NCBI RefSeq assembly: GCF_902859855.1
Contig: NZ_CADIKH010000006.1
Location: 62,001-126,000 of the forward strand
Source: Paraburkholderia humisilvae
GTDB lineage: Bacteria; Pseudomonadota; Gammaproteobacteria; Burkholderiales; Burkholderiaceae
DNA: 64,000 nt
Reading direction: 5' to 3'
Below the pieces are notes generated by a model that saw only the letters and a program-made list of their open reading frames with translations, was not told where the DNA came from and ran no database searches. Shown here one piece after another: positions 26,647-36,256 of the stretch (its first letter is position 1; every line of letters starts with the position of its first letter). Position numbers and translations under genes: made by a program.

Positions 26647-27201
26647 GTTGACCTCCAAGGTCGAGGAAGGCGGCGGACGGATCAACTCTCGGCGCATAGC
26701 AGCTTGACTGCCTGGTCCTGCCTTTACGTGGAATTGAAAATGGGTTTGTGTATCCGTGCTTTCGGCGATGGATTTGATTCTCGCTTGAGCGCTGCCGCAT
26801 ACGAAAAATCATCGAGAAAAACCACCACATCGCCTGCGCCCATCAATCGAATCTCCGATAACGAAGCATTCGCCGGAATTGTGCAGTCGGCGGTTGTCAA
26901 TTTGATGTTTGGAATCGTTGCTGCACGAAGGCCAGGTGAACTGCGGTCACGAACCTCTCGCTTCAGGTGCCGGCGTCATCGCTGCCGCAGACGTTATCGT
27001 GAGGGGCAGCCGTGAACTGTGTGATAGCGCACACAGACAAAAGGAATGGTCAAAAGATATTCGTGTCACCGATGTATCGTGTCAGCGAATAAGCCTGATG
27101 GGTGAATTCTGAAATCGCTTTAATAAATTCTCGAAATCAGCTTCAATTTCGATCCAAATTGGATTTGGAACGATAAAGCATAGAGGCTATGGGAGTCCGA
27201 T
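26647..27201. other. Divergent intergenic region, nothing recognised
   Basis: 555 bp between the lysozyme-like gene (minus) and the lipoprotein gene (plus). Roughly 27110-27190 is AT-rich and probably holds the promoter of the lipoprotein gene. Open frames here overlap both strands and look non-coding. Confidence 0.4.
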
Positions 27202-27864
27202 ATGAGCGCACTGTGCTCCGTTTGCTCCATTCGCAGACTATATCGTTTTGGCATCCTTATTGTGGTGAGCGTGTTGTCGATCGCGGCATGCACGATACAA
27301 CTCGCGCCGGACTACGACCCGGCCTTGTCGAGCGGCATCCGTAACGTCAATGGCGACATCATGAGTCTCTACGCGTCAACGAGCATGGGCACTTCCGCCG
27401 ATACGTTCGCCCAGCGTGCCGACCGCTACGACCAGATTATCGGGACCCTCGATGCGCTGGCGCTGCAATCGCAAAGCCGCCCTGTTCCCGACGATGCGTT
27501 GCGCGGCAAGATCGAGCAATACCTGAAAGACCGCAACGCGTATCCAACCCAGCTGGCGGATGCCGATGCAAACAATCTCGCGGCTATCGAGGCGCGCATG
27601 GCAAGCCGTTGCGCCGCCAAACTCAAGCTCACTCCGCCGAAGCAGAGTGCGGTATCGATGCCTGACGCGGGTCCCGCGGATGTCATCCCGAGTGCAATGG
27701 CGCTGATGCAGGCGTCGCGCACGTTGGCGTATTTAAAAAGCATGGATTGCGCTCAAGGATTGCGCGCCGACGATGTGCTGTTGAACAAAGGGCAGGTGCA
27801 ACACTTTATGTACGAGGCGCTGGCGTACGAAGATTTTCTCGACCGGCAAGGGCAGGGAAAGTAA
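27202..27864 (+). CDS. Predicted lipoprotein of unknown function
   Basis: 220 residues. The N-terminus RRLYRFGILIVVSVLSIAAC is a lipoprotein signal with lipobox IAAC and acylated C30. The mature part is mainly helical (DTFAQRADRYDQIIGTLDALA..., KIEQYLKDRNAY) with two further cysteines (CAAKLKL, DCAQGL). No named family is recognised. Gene 27874 follows after 9 bp and is almost certainly co-transcribed, so the two products probably work together at the envelope. Confidence 0.7.
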   Translation: MSALCSVCSIRRLYRFGILIVVSVLSIAACTIQLAPDYDPALSSGIRNVNGDIMSLYASTSMGTSADTFAQRADRYDQIIGTLDALALQSQSRPVPDDALRGKIEQYLKDRNAYPTQLADADANNLAAIEARMASRCAAKLKLTPPKQSAVSMPDAGPADVIPSAMALMQASRTLAYLKSMDCAQGLRADDVLLNKGQVQHFMYEALAYEDFLDRQGQGK

Positions 27865-27873
27865 GGAGCGGCC

Positions 27874-28224
27874 ATGGCACTGAATCTCACGGATACGGCG
27901 GACCTGTTCGTCAACAACATCGCTTCCGCGGTCAGGAACGTCGCAGGGCAGGATGTGACGACGGTCGAAGGATTTTCGCAGACCCAGCTGCAATCGCTCG
28001 CGCAGCAGTCCGCGTTGATCACCGGCATGATCGAGGCGAATGAGTTTACGGATGATGAGCGCGACTTCTATCTGATCGGCCTCAAGCAGATGGCGATGGG
28101 ATTCGCGCAAACGTTGATCGGAATTGTTGTCGTGGAGGTCGAAAAACTATTCAACGCGATCATCACGGCGATCTACCAGTCGATCAACACGATTGCCGGG
28201 GCCGCGTTGCCGTTGCCGGTTTGA
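27874..28224 (+). CDS. Small helical protein of unknown function
   Basis: 116 residues with AAGGAG before the ATG. Residues 1-80 are hydrophilic helices (FVNNIASAVRNVAGQDVTTVEGFSQ). Residues ~85-112 contain a hydrophobic/amphipathic stretch (MGFAQTLIGIVVVEVEKL...AIYQSINTIAGAALPL) that could associate with a membrane. There is no signal peptide. It is coupled to the lipoprotein gene and opposite the lysozyme-like gene. No function is assigned. Confidence 0.6.
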   Translation: MALNLTDTADLFVNNIASAVRNVAGQDVTTVEGFSQTQLQSLAQQSALITGMIEANEFTDDERDFYLIGLKQMAMGFAQTLIGIVVVEVEKLFNAIITAIYQSINTIAGAALPLPV

Positions 28225-28236
28225 CGCGGCGCATTG

Positions 28237-28257
28237 AACCGGCTTTTTGAGCCGGTT
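28237..28257 (+). terminator. Terminator-like hairpin
   Basis: AACCGGCT (28237-28244) pairs perfectly with AGCCGGTT (28250-28257) around a TTTTG loop, 12 bases after the stop of the small-protein gene. It overlaps a tandem repeat, so no clean U-tract follows. Confidence 0.5.
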
Positions 28258-28294
28258 GCCTGAGCCGGTTGCCTGCGCCGGTTGCCTGCGCCGG
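28249..28294. repeat. 13-bp tandem repeat
   Basis: Three consecutive copies of G(A/C)GCCGGTTGCCT (28249-28261, 28262-28274, 28275-28287) plus a partial fourth to 28294. It lies between convergent genes and partly shares the hairpin arm. Probably a slippage-generated microsatellite. Confidence 0.8.
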
Positions 28295-28345
28295 CGGATT
28301 GAAACTTATCGCGCCGCTCGGGACCTGCGCACCGCGACGCGAATA

Positions 28346-29950
28346 TCACCCGATCTGCGCATGCCGCAGCCACGTGTCGATAGCCTGCGCCGACACCTGC
28401 CCGCTGCGCCAGCCGATATAGCCATCCGGCCGCATGATCCATGCGGTGCCGCCAGGTGCGCCGAACGTGGCAGCAAACGCGCCGGCGTTATCGGTCAAAA
28501 CGGGGATCGTCTCATCGTACGGCGGCGCGCAACCGGGCGCGGCAATCAGCAGCGCTGCGCCCGCGTCACCGAGCGCGGCACGCAGTGAGCGACAGCCGTC
28601 GGCAAACGCGGCCACCTGCGCATCCCGTTGAGCATCTTGTGCATCGATATAGCCGACAAGCGTGTGCCGGCCGCGGCCCATCCGTTCATGAAGCCGCACC
28701 GGATGACCGACGTAGGCCTGCGTGAGGCCCCCCGCATCCGGTACGCGGTCGCCAGGGGCAGGCAAGCCGGCGGTCAAGTGAGGACATTCGTCGGCGACGA
28801 TCCGGCTGTCGCGATAGCTGATCAGCAGTTGTGTTTCACGCATGCCGGGCAACGCAGCCTGTTGCGCGAGCACATGGTTCATCGCGCGCGTGGTCGATTC
28901 GACCACGTCGAGGCCGACCGGCCGCCGCTCGTCGGAATAGCTGTCGAGCAGCGCGGGCTGCGCGAGACCGCGTGCGGCAAGCGACAGTTTCCATGCGAGA
29001 TTGTGCGCATCCTGCAAGCCGGTGTTCATCCCCTGGCCGCCGACCGGCGGATGAATATGCGCGGCATCGCCCGCCACCAGGACGCGCCCCTTGCCGTACG
29101 CGGGCACGATCCGGTGGCTGACGCGGTAGACCGACGACCAGCGCTGATTCGACAATTGCGTGCCGTCCGGCAACGCGGGCAGCATCAGCGCGCGCATCTC
29201 GTCGAGGTCGGGCGCTTGCAGCGCGGCGAGCCGCCCGGCCAGTTCCTCTGACGAAACGATCACCGACAGCCGGTAGCGCCGCACGGAACCGCGCACCGGC
29301 ACGGCGGCGAGCGACGATACCGTGCGTGTTGTGTCCGACCAGTTGAAGCGGTACATCGGCCCACGCGGCAACGCCCAGTCGACCTCGACGTCAGCCAGTG
29401 CAAACGTCTGCGGATAGCGTTCGCCTTCAAACGGCAGATTCAGTTGCGTGCGCACCGTGCTGTGCGAACCGTCGCAACCGGCGAGCCACCGGCAGCGCAG
29501 CGTATGCGCTTCGCGGTGCGGACCGCGCAACTGCGCCTCTACACCGTCGGCGGTGTCGGTGAAGCCTTCGAGTGTCCATCCGTATTCGACTTGCCCGCCG
29601 TGCCGCTGCAGCGCGGCTTCGAGCAGCCGTTCGGTGTCGAATTGCGCGAGCGACAGCGCGCCGTACGGGAACCCTTGCGTCGGCAACTGCATGCCACCCG
29701 CCGGCGCGCCGTCCTGCCACGTTTCGATACCGGTAAGCCAGACGCCCGCGTCGATCGCGGCATCGGCGATACCGATATCGTCGAACACCTCGAGCGTGCG
29801 CGCGGTGACGCCAAGCGCCTTGCAGAAGAACGCGCGGGCGGCTTGCTGGTCGATCACGCATACGTCGACGCGGTCACGGCGCAACTCGGCTGCAAGCAGC
29901 AGGCCGACCGGGCCCGCACCGACGATCAGCACATCTGTGGTGTCCTGCAT
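28346..29950 (-). CDS. FAD-dependent aromatic monooxygenase (class A hydroxylase)
   Basis: 534 residues from the ATG at 29950 (MQDTTDVLIVGAGPVGLLLA), with GGAGG upstream. The FAD-binding GxGxxG is at the N-terminus, and the second FAD motif GDAAHIHPPVGGQGMNTGLQD is near residue 280. The C-terminal thioredoxin-like domain ends with AWIMRPDGYIGWRSG, as in MhpA/PHBH-related phenol and polyketide hydroxylases. It uses NAD(P)H and O2 to hydroxylate an aromatic ring. It is divergent from a second flavoenzyme at 30400. The substrate is unknown. Confidence 0.9.
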   Translation of the reverse strand: MQDTTDVLIVGAGPVGLLLAAELRRDRVDVCVIDQQAARAFFCKALGVTARTLEVFDDIGIADAAIDAGVWLTGIETWQDGAPAGGMQLPTQGFPYGALSLAQFDTERLLEAALQRHGGQVEYGWTLEGFTDTADGVEAQLRGPHREAHTLRCRWLAGCDGSHSTVRTQLNLPFEGERYPQTFALADVEVDWALPRGPMYRFNWSDTTRTVSSLAAVPVRGSVRRYRLSVIVSSEELAGRLAALQAPDLDEMRALMLPALPDGTQLSNQRWSSVYRVSHRIVPAYGKGRVLVAGDAAHIHPPVGGQGMNTGLQDAHNLAWKLSLAARGLAQPALLDSYSDERRPVGLDVVESTTRAMNHVLAQQAALPGMRETQLLISYRDSRIVADECPHLTAGLPAPGDRVPDAGGLTQAYVGHPVRLHERMGRGRHTLVGYIDAQDAQRDAQVAAFADGCRSLRAALGDAGAALLIAAPGCAPPYDETIPVLTDNAGAFAATFGAPGGTAWIMRPDGYIGWRSGQVSAQAIDTWLRHAQIG

Positions 29951-30399
29951 GATCCGTCGACCTCCGTTTGGTATACGTTGGCGGGCCAGCGCGACGCGGA
30001 CCAGTCGGCGAGACGGCGCGCCGCGCATTGCCACCGGTCGCGATGATGATAGGCGATCCGTTCGCGAAAACCCAGTTCGGCACACGTCATACGGCTGTCA
30101 CGATGACCCTCGTCGATGCACACACGCGATGGAGCGATGAAGTTAGGATCGCTAACCTTTTCACGCATGCATACCTGGTCAGCGCGATCCAGGTGACATG
30201 ATCCGTTGCGCGAACGGCGCCCAGCCACGTGCACCCACCATGGGCGCGGCGGTGCGGCACAACCGTGCCGATCGCACATGGAATAACGCCGACAGGTCGA
30301 GTGTTCTGGTTTCGTTACCGGCACTTTTTTGACGAACAGCAAAAATATGTCAGTCCGGTTACATCCAAACTCATGCCGGCATTTCCGAGGAGGAAATCA
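29951..30399. other. Divergent intergenic region, nothing recognised
   Basis: About 450 bp between two divergent flavoenzyme genes. An open frame continues upstream of 30400 but lacks a ribosome binding site and family similarity. No palindromic operator was seen. Confidence 0.4.
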
Positions 30400-31788
30400 A
30401 TGCATCTGGCCACGCTCAAGCAGCGCGACGGCAAGCACGTCGACTCCGCAGCCATTTCGGCTTTCCGCAGCGACTTCAAAGGGCACGTCCTGTTGCCCGC
30501 TGACGAAGGCTATGAAGCGGCGCGCACCATCTGGAATGCGAGCATTGATAAACATCCCGGACTGATCGCACGGTGCGCGAGCGCATCCGACGTGATTCGC
30601 GCAGTCAAGTTCGCGCGCACGAACGATCTGCTCGTCGCAGTGAAGAGCGGGGGTCACAACGTCGCGGGCCGTTCGTTGTGCGATGACGGCATCGTGATCG
30701 ATCTGTCGCTGATGAAGCGTGTGTCGGTCGATCCGGAAACGCGCACGGTGCACGTGCAAGGTGGCGCGCTGCTCGCGGACATCGACCGCGAAACGCATCT
30801 GCATGGGCTCGCGGTGCCGACGGGCGTCGTGTCGAGAACCGGCATCGCGGGGCTCACGCTCGGCGGCGGCGTCGGCTTTCTGGTGCGCAAGTATGGGATG
30901 ACGATCGACAATCTGCTGTCGTGCGAAGTCGTGACCGCGAATGGCGACCTGATCACCGCGAGTGCCGATTCGAATGCGGATCTGTTCTGGGGCTTGCGCG
31001 GCGGCGGCGGAAATTTCGGCATCGTCACGTCGTTCGTGTTTCGCGCCCATCCGGTGAAGACCGTGTTGGGCGGCCTGCTGCTGTATCCGCGTGCGGACGC
31101 GCGCGCCGTGCTGCGCCACTACCGCGAATTCATGAAGACCGCGCCTGAAGAGCTGACCGCGTACGCGGGCCTGCTGTCGACGCCGGACGCTGTTCCGGTG
31201 GTGGGGATGATCGTCTGCTATTGCGGCGAGCTGGCCGAGGGCGAGCGTGTGCTCGCGCCGATGCGCCAGTTCGGCACGCCGGTGTTCGACGGCATCGAGC
31301 CGATGCCGTTTCCGGTGATGCAGTCGCTCGTCGAACAGTCGTTCCCGGACAAGTCGTACAACTATTGGAAATCGACCTTCGTCAAAGCGTTCGACGACGA
31401 CGTGATCGATTTGCTGATCGACCATATGGAGCGCTCGACGTCGCCGCTGACCGCGGTGATCGTCGAGTACTACGCCGGCGCGCCGACCCGCGTCGGGCAC
31501 GCACAGACCGCGTTTGCGCATCGCGACCCGCTGTACAACATCAATCTCTCGGCCCAGTGGCTCGACCCGGCGCACAGCGACCAGCATATCGGCTGGACGC
31601 GCACGCTATTCGACGCGCTGCGGCCTCAGTCGACCGGCGCGTATCTGCCGAACTTCTTTAGTGACGAAGTGCCCGATCAGGCGAAGGTGGCGTTCGGCGG
31701 CAACTACGCGCGGCTCGCCGAACTGAAGGCGAAGTACGATCCGACGAATTTTTTCAGCCTCAACCAGAACATCAAACCGATGCGTTGA
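30400..31788 (+). CDS. FAD-linked oxidoreductase (berberine bridge enzyme-like)
   Basis: 462 residues; the ATG at 30400 follows CGAGGAGGAAATCA. The PCMH-type FAD domain shows VKSGGHNVAGRSLCDDGIVIDL, where His of GGHN is the usual 8-alpha covalent FAD link. The second segment GIAGLTLGGGVGFLVRKYG lacks the Cys of bicovalent enzymes. The BBE C-terminal segment YDPTNFFSLNQNI is present. Such enzymes oxidise sugars, alkaloids or polyketide intermediates with O2. No signal peptide was seen. Confidence 0.9.
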   Translation: MHLATLKQRDGKHVDSAAISAFRSDFKGHVLLPADEGYEAARTIWNASIDKHPGLIARCASASDVIRAVKFARTNDLLVAVKSGGHNVAGRSLCDDGIVIDLSLMKRVSVDPETRTVHVQGGALLADIDRETHLHGLAVPTGVVSRTGIAGLTLGGGVGFLVRKYGMTIDNLLSCEVVTANGDLITASADSNADLFWGLRGGGGNFGIVTSFVFRAHPVKTVLGGLLLYPRADARAVLRHYREFMKTAPEELTAYAGLLSTPDAVPVVGMIVCYCGELAEGERVLAPMRQFGTPVFDGIEPMPFPVMQSLVEQSFPDKSYNYWKSTFVKAFDDDVIDLLIDHMERSTSPLTAVIVEYYAGAPTRVGHAQTAFAHRDPLYNINLSAQWLDPAHSDQHIGWTRTLFDALRPQSTGAYLPNFFSDEVPDQAKVAFGGNYARLAELKAKYDPTNFFSLNQNIKPMR

Positions 31789-31862
31789 AGCATCCCCTGT
31801 GTGACTTGTTGTGTGATGCCTCGCACGTGGTGGGGGGCCACGCGCTGGGCGGGAGCCGAATC

Positions 31863-32597
31863 ATGATTCGAATTGATCATCTGTCGAAGTGGTATGGCGA
31901 TGTCCAGGTGCTCGACGACTGCTGCATGTCGCTCGACAAGGGCGACGTTGCGGTGTTGTGCGGGCCGGCCGGCGCCGGCAAGTCGACGTTTATCAAGACC
32001 ATTAACGGGATCGAAGCGTTTCAGCGCGGCGAGATCACCGTCGGGGCGCGGACCTTGCAGCCGGGCCGTCGCGCGGCGCCCGAGCATCGGGTGAGCGTCG
32101 GCGTGGTGTTGCAGGGCGTGCAGCTCTTTTCGCACCTCACTATTCTGCAGAATCTCGATCTCGCGCAGACCCAGGTGTTGCATCGTTCACGGGACGAGGC
32201 GAGCTTTCGCAGCCGCGCGCTGCTTGGGCGTGTCGGGCTGCGCGCGGTCGAAGCGAAATTTCCGCACGAACTGTCGCGCGCGCAACAGGAATGCGCGGGC
32301 ATTGTGCGCTCGCTGGTGCTCGACCCCGAGGTGATGCTGTTCGACGATCCGACCGCGGGACTCGAAGCGGAGCAGGTCGGCAGCGTGCTCGGCATTCTCG
32401 CGGAGCTTGCGCAGGAAGGCATGACGATGCTCGTCGTGACCCACGAGTATGACTTTGCGCGATCCGTCGCCGACCGTGTGCTGTTTATGGCCGGCGGGCG
32501 CATTCTCGATGACCGTCCGCCCGAGCAGTTCTTCGACGCCGCGCGACGCAAGCATGCGCGCATGCAAGGGTTTCTCGCGCAGACGCTCGTCCATTGA
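31863..32597 (+). CDS. ABC transporter ATP-binding protein with degenerate motifs
   Basis: 244 residues, GlnQ-like in layout (MIRIDHLSKWYGDVQVLDD). Walker A is intact (GPAGAGKST, 34-42). The signature is LSRAQQ (137-142) instead of LSGGQQ. Walker B reads VMLFDDPTAGLEAE, with Asp162 where the catalytic Glu normally sits. H-loop THEYDF is kept. No permease or binding protein is adjacent; it follows the BBE-like gene by 74 bp. It might bind ATP but hydrolyse it poorly, or be a decaying orphan. It could in principle energise the ATPase-less transporter at 35141-37976, but motif class (polar amino acid) does not match well. Confidence 0.8.
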   Translation: MIRIDHLSKWYGDVQVLDDCCMSLDKGDVAVLCGPAGAGKSTFIKTINGIEAFQRGEITVGARTLQPGRRAAPEHRVSVGVVLQGVQLFSHLTILQNLDLAQTQVLHRSRDEASFRSRALLGRVGLRAVEAKFPHELSRAQQECAGIVRSLVLDPEVMLFDDPTAGLEAEQVGSVLGILAELAQEGMTMLVVTHEYDFARSVADRVLFMAGGRILDDRPPEQFFDAARRKHARMQGFLAQTLVH

Positions 32598-32623
32598 CGG
32601 CGACGCGCTGAGCGACGCACGAC

Positions 32624-33895
32624 TCACGCACGCGCCGCCTTGACCGGCGGCCGCGTGCCGTCGACCACGGTATCGTCGATCGGAAAGTGCAGCAGCGCCG
32701 CGAACACGCCGGCTAGTGCTGTCGCGCCCCAGATCAGCGAATACGAGCCGGTCACATCGAAGACGAAGCCGCCTAGCCAAGCACCGAGAAACGAACCGAG
32801 CTGATGGCTCAGAAAGCACACACCGAACAGAGTGCCCAGGTGCCGCGTGCCGAACACCTTCGCGACGAGTCCGCTTGTCAGCGGTACGGTGCCGAGCCAC
32901 GTAAGGCCCATCACCGCCGCGAATAGCACGACGGACACCGTCGACTTCGGCAACAGGAAAAACGCCGCAATCGCCGCGCCGCGGATCAGATAGAGCCAGC
33001 CGAGCACGGTCTGCTGACGGTAGCGGCCACCGAGCCATCCGCATGCCCAGCTGCCGGCCATATTGAAGAGCCCGATCAGCGATAGCGCGGTCGCGCCGAG
33101 TCCGAGCGGCATATGGCACAGAAACAGATAGCCGGGCAGATGCGTCGCAATGAACGCGAGCTGGAAGCCGCACGTGAAAAAGCCGAGTGTCAGCAGCCGA
33201 TAGCCGCGATGTCGCGACGCCTGCGCGAGCGCGTCGCGTAAAGAAGTGGGCCGCGCGTCATGCGACGTGGCCGCGACCGTATGTGCAGCGGTCGCACCGC
33301 GCGTGCGGCGATCAAGCACGATGCCAAGCGGCGCCGCGAGCAGCATCACGAAGGCGAGCACGAAGAGCGACATGCTCACGCCCGAGCTCAAGCGGACGGT
33401 TTGAGCGAGCGGCACCATCAGCACCTGACCGACCGACCCGCCGGCGCTTGCGATACCCATCGCGAGACTGCGCTGTTGCGCCGATGCAATGCGGCCCACC
33501 GCGCTCAGCACGACGCCAAAGCTCGTGCAGCTGATGCCGATACCGACCAGCACGCCAAGGCCGACCACGAGCGCCCAGCCGGACGACGCGGCCGCGGCGA
33601 TCGCGAGACCTGCCGCGAACGCCGCCGCGCCGAATGCGACCACCGGCGCGGCGCCATGCCGGTCGGCCGCCGCACCGGCGAATGGCTGCGCGAAGCCCCA
33701 CACCAGGTTGTGCAGAGCGATTGCGAACGCGATCAGCGTGACGGGTACGCCGCGATCGAACGAGAACGGGCCGATCAAGAGACCGAAGGTTTGCCGCACG
33801 CCCATCGCCGCGCTCAGAATGAGCGCCGCCGCGACGATCACGAGCGTCAGGTGGGTTTTCAAGGATAGCGAATGACCGCGGATTGCCGTCGACAT
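32624..33895 (-). CDS. MFS transporter
   Basis: 423 residues with 12 predicted membrane segments, e.g. HLTLVIVAAALILSAAMGVRQTFGLLI at the N-terminus and LALIGLFNMAGSWACGWLGGR in the second half. The pattern GVRQTFGLLIGPFSFDRGV resembles the monocarboxylate/oxalate-type (OFA/MCT) branch. Inner-membrane exporter or importer of an unidentified organic anion. It lies between convergent ATPase and divergent upstream LysR genes; 98 bp separate it from the LysR stop, so it could be downstream of that gene on the same strand. Confidence 0.88.
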   Translation of the reverse strand: MSTAIRGHSLSLKTHLTLVIVAAALILSAAMGVRQTFGLLIGPFSFDRGVPVTLIAFAIALHNLVWGFAQPFAGAAADRHGAAPVVAFGAAAFAAGLAIAAAASSGWALVVGLGVLVGIGISCTSFGVVLSAVGRIASAQQRSLAMGIASAGGSVGQVLMVPLAQTVRLSSGVSMSLFVLAFVMLLAAPLGIVLDRRTRGATAAHTVAATSHDARPTSLRDALAQASRHRGYRLLTLGFFTCGFQLAFIATHLPGYLFLCHMPLGLGATALSLIGLFNMAGSWACGWLGGRYRQQTVLGWLYLIRGAAIAAFFLLPKSTVSVVLFAAVMGLTWLGTVPLTSGLVAKVFGTRHLGTLFGVCFLSHQLGSFLGAWLGGFVFDVTGSYSLIWGATALAGVFAALLHFPIDDTVVDGTRPPVKAARA

Positions 33896-33993
33896 GGTGG
33901 TTTCCTCCTCGCGGCGATAGTGGCAGCGATGAGAAGCGGCGGCAAAGGAAAAGATTTCGACGGCAGGTGAGAAATTTTCACCCGAACCCGACC

Positions 33994-34935
33994 TTATTCA
34001 GTCGCGGACGTAACCGGTTCGACGAGTACCGCTTCCGCGAGCAGCCACTGCCTGAACGCGAGCAGATCGGGCCGCGCGTCAGCCGCGTGTGCGCTGACCA
34101 GCCAGTAGGCCGGCTCAGCGACGACGATCCGGTCGCTCGCGGCGACGAGCGTGCCCGCGGCGAGGTCCGCATCGGCAAGCGGCAGCCGGCCGATCGCGAT
34201 GCCAAGACCGCCGGCCGCGGCCTCGAGCGCGAGCTGCACGGTATCGAAGTGCAGGCTGCGGGACGCGTCGATGCCGGTATAACCGGCGCCGTCGAGCCAC
34301 ACCTGCCAGTCGGCGCTCGCAGTATCGACGTGGATCAGCGTGGCGCGGCTCAGGTCGGGTTGAGCAACGCAGGCGCCGTCGGCCGATCCGGTGCTCGACG
34401 CGGTCAAGGTATCGAGGTACGCGGGGCTGCAAACGGGCACGAGCCGCTCGCCGAAGAGCCGGTCGCATGATGCGCCCGCGACGGGCCCTCGGCTTAAACG
34501 CAGCGCGAAATCGAAACCGTCGGCCGGAAAGCCCATCAGCCGGCGCGACGTGTCGACCGTCACATTGACGTTCGGCCAGCTGTCGCGAAAGCGTGCGAGG
34601 CGTGGCACGAACCAGCGCATCGCCAGCGTCGGCGCGCAACTGACGGCGATCGTGCGGTTTGCGCGTCGGTCGGGCAGCCGCTGTGTGCCGATCGCGATCA
34701 GCGCGAACGCCTCGGAGATATACGGGAGATACTGTTTGCCCTCCGGCGTCAGCGACAGCCCGCGCGGTTCGCGCACGAACAGCTCGACGCCGAGCGCCTG
34801 TTCGAGGCCGACGATGCCGTGACTGACCGCGCTCGGCGTCACATTCAGCTCCGCCGCAGCGAGCTTGAAGCTGAGATGCCGCGCGGCCGCTTCGAAAAAG
34901 CGCAGTGACGACAAGGGCGGAAGGCGAAGCGGCAT
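33994..34935 (-). CDS. LysR family regulator (GcvA-like)
   Basis: 313 residues from the ATG at 34935 (MPLRLPPLSSLRFFEAAARHLSF); the open frame extends further upstream but the HTH (FKLAAAELNVTPSAVSHGIVGLE) fixes the start. FVREPRGLSLTPEGKQYLP is the GcvA-type wing. The effector domain includes DFALRLSRGP. Divergent from the binding protein at 35141, so it probably controls that ABC/aminotransferase operon in response to the transported amine or amino acid. Confidence 0.9.
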   Translation of the reverse strand: MPLRLPPLSSLRFFEAAARHLSFKLAAAELNVTPSAVSHGIVGLEQALGVELFVREPRGLSLTPEGKQYLPYISEAFALIAIGTQRLPDRRANRTIAVSCAPTLAMRWFVPRLARFRDSWPNVNVTVDTSRRLMGFPADGFDFALRLSRGPVAGASCDRLFGERLVPVCSPAYLDTLTASSTGSADGACVAQPDLSRATLIHVDTASADWQVWLDGAGYTGIDASRSLHFDTVQLALEAAAGGLGIAIGRLPLADADLAAGTLVAASDRIVVAEPAYWLVSAHAADARPDLLAFRQWLLAEAVLVEPVTSATE

Positions 34936-35140
34936 CAGGCATTCCCGTAGGTGGCGTGGGTCGATGAAAGAGGTATCGGGACGCGCGCGATGCGGCCCCG
35001 AACCTGAAAGATAGCAAATCGACGGAATAAGCCGGCGCGTCGGGTGTTGTCTCCAGAATGGCGGCCGGGAGCGGGCGTTCTGCGATGCGCGTGGACCTGC
35101 TCGTACTGTGCGTGACCGGTCGCATGCCTGTCCACTGCGC

Positions 35141-36256
35141 ATGAGGCTCGAACCCACCGTGACAGAACACGCACGCCTTGCCGGCCGCGCGGCGCGCCGG
35201 CGCACCGTTCTCCGCATGATCGGCGCGGCGGCCGCGCTGGCGCCGTTCGCCGGTCCGCGCAGCGCTCGCGCCGCGGCTGGCAAACAGCTGAACATCTATA
35301 GCTGGCCCGACTATTTCTCGAGCGCCGATCTGCGCGCTTATGCGCAGCAGTCAGGTGTCACGCCGACGATATCGACGTTCAATTCGAACGAGACGCTATT
35401 TGCGAAGCTCAATAGCCCAGCGGGCGTGGGGTTCGATATCGTGATCCCGTCGTCGAGCTGGATTGCGCAGTTTGCGCAACGCGGGCTATTGCAGGAACTC
35501 GATCACAGCCGGCTCAATCTCGCGTCGCTCGACCCCAAGCTGCTGAACCGTGAGTACGACCCAGGCAACCGCTATTCGTTGCCGAAGGACTGGGGGCTGC
35601 TCGGTGTGCTCTACGACCCGCAGGCGACCGGCGAGATCGTCACGTGGGAAGACTTTTTCAAGGCCGGCGAGAAGCCGGGTGTGTCCGGCAAGGTGCGTCT
35701 GTCGGTGTCGGGCTGGGAGACGATCGGGCCCGAACTGTGGATGCGCGGCCAGGACTGGAACCACGCAAGCGCCGCGCGGATTCGCGCGGCAGCCGAGCCG
35801 GTCAAGCGCTTCGCGAAGCACGTGAAGACCTTTGCGACACTCGAACCCGACGCGGCCGCGAACGGCTCGATCGTGCTCGCGCAGACCCACCAGGCGGGCG
35901 CGCGTGCCGCGATAGCGCTGAACCCGCGGCTGAAGTGGGTCGTGCCCGGGCCGCTGAGCGAGCTATGGGTCGACAACTACGCAATCGCCAGGCACGCGCC
36001 GGATGTCAACGATGCGTATGACTTTCTTGCCTATCAACTGCGTGCCGATGTGCAGGCGGCCGAGACGCGCTACCTCGGTTTTCCGGCGGCGTTGGCGGGC
36101 CTGCGCGAGAAAATCGGCCCGGATGTGCACGACGCCGATCTGATCTTCGGCGGCAAAGGGCTCGACTTCAGCAAGCTGACATCGTTTGTGGTCAATCCGG
36201 ATACGATTGGCGTCTATCTGCAGATGCAGACGGAAATTCGCGCTGCCGCGGGTTGA
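35141..36256 (+). CDS. ABC transporter substrate-binding protein (PotD/PhnS-like)
   Basis: About 371 residues; the start is uncertain (ATG 35141, or 35108). The twin-arginine-like signal RRRTVLRMIGAAAALAPFAG precedes mature GKQLNIYSWPDYFSSADLRAYA, the hallmark of spermidine/putrescine-type binding proteins. NSNETLFAKLNSPAGVGFDIVIPSS is the conserved ligand-site segment. It heads an operon with two permeases and a class V aminotransferase. Polyamine, amino acid or aminoalkylphosphonate are the likely ligands. Confidence 0.87.
   Translation: MRLEPTVTEHARLAGRAARRRTVLRMIGAAAALAPFAGPRSARAAAGKQLNIYSWPDYFSSADLRAYAQQSGVTPTISTFNSNETLFAKLNSPAGVGFDIVIPSSSWIAQFAQRGLLQELDHSRLNLASLDPKLLNREYDPGNRYSLPKDWGLLGVLYDPQATGEIVTWEDFFKAGEKPGVSGKVRLSVSGWETIGPELWMRGQDWNHASAARIRAAAEPVKRFAKHVKTFATLEPDAAANGSIVLAQTHQAGARAAIALNPRLKWVVPGPLSELWVDNYAIARHAPDVNDAYDFLAYQLRADVQAAETRYLGFPAALAGLREKIGPDVHDADLIFGGKGLDFSKLTSFVVNPDTIGVYLQMQTEIRAAAG

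Noticed and set aside
34936-35295. 120-codon extension of the LysR frame
   Set aside because: It precedes the HTH with unrelated Arg-rich sequence and overlaps the divergent binding-protein gene.
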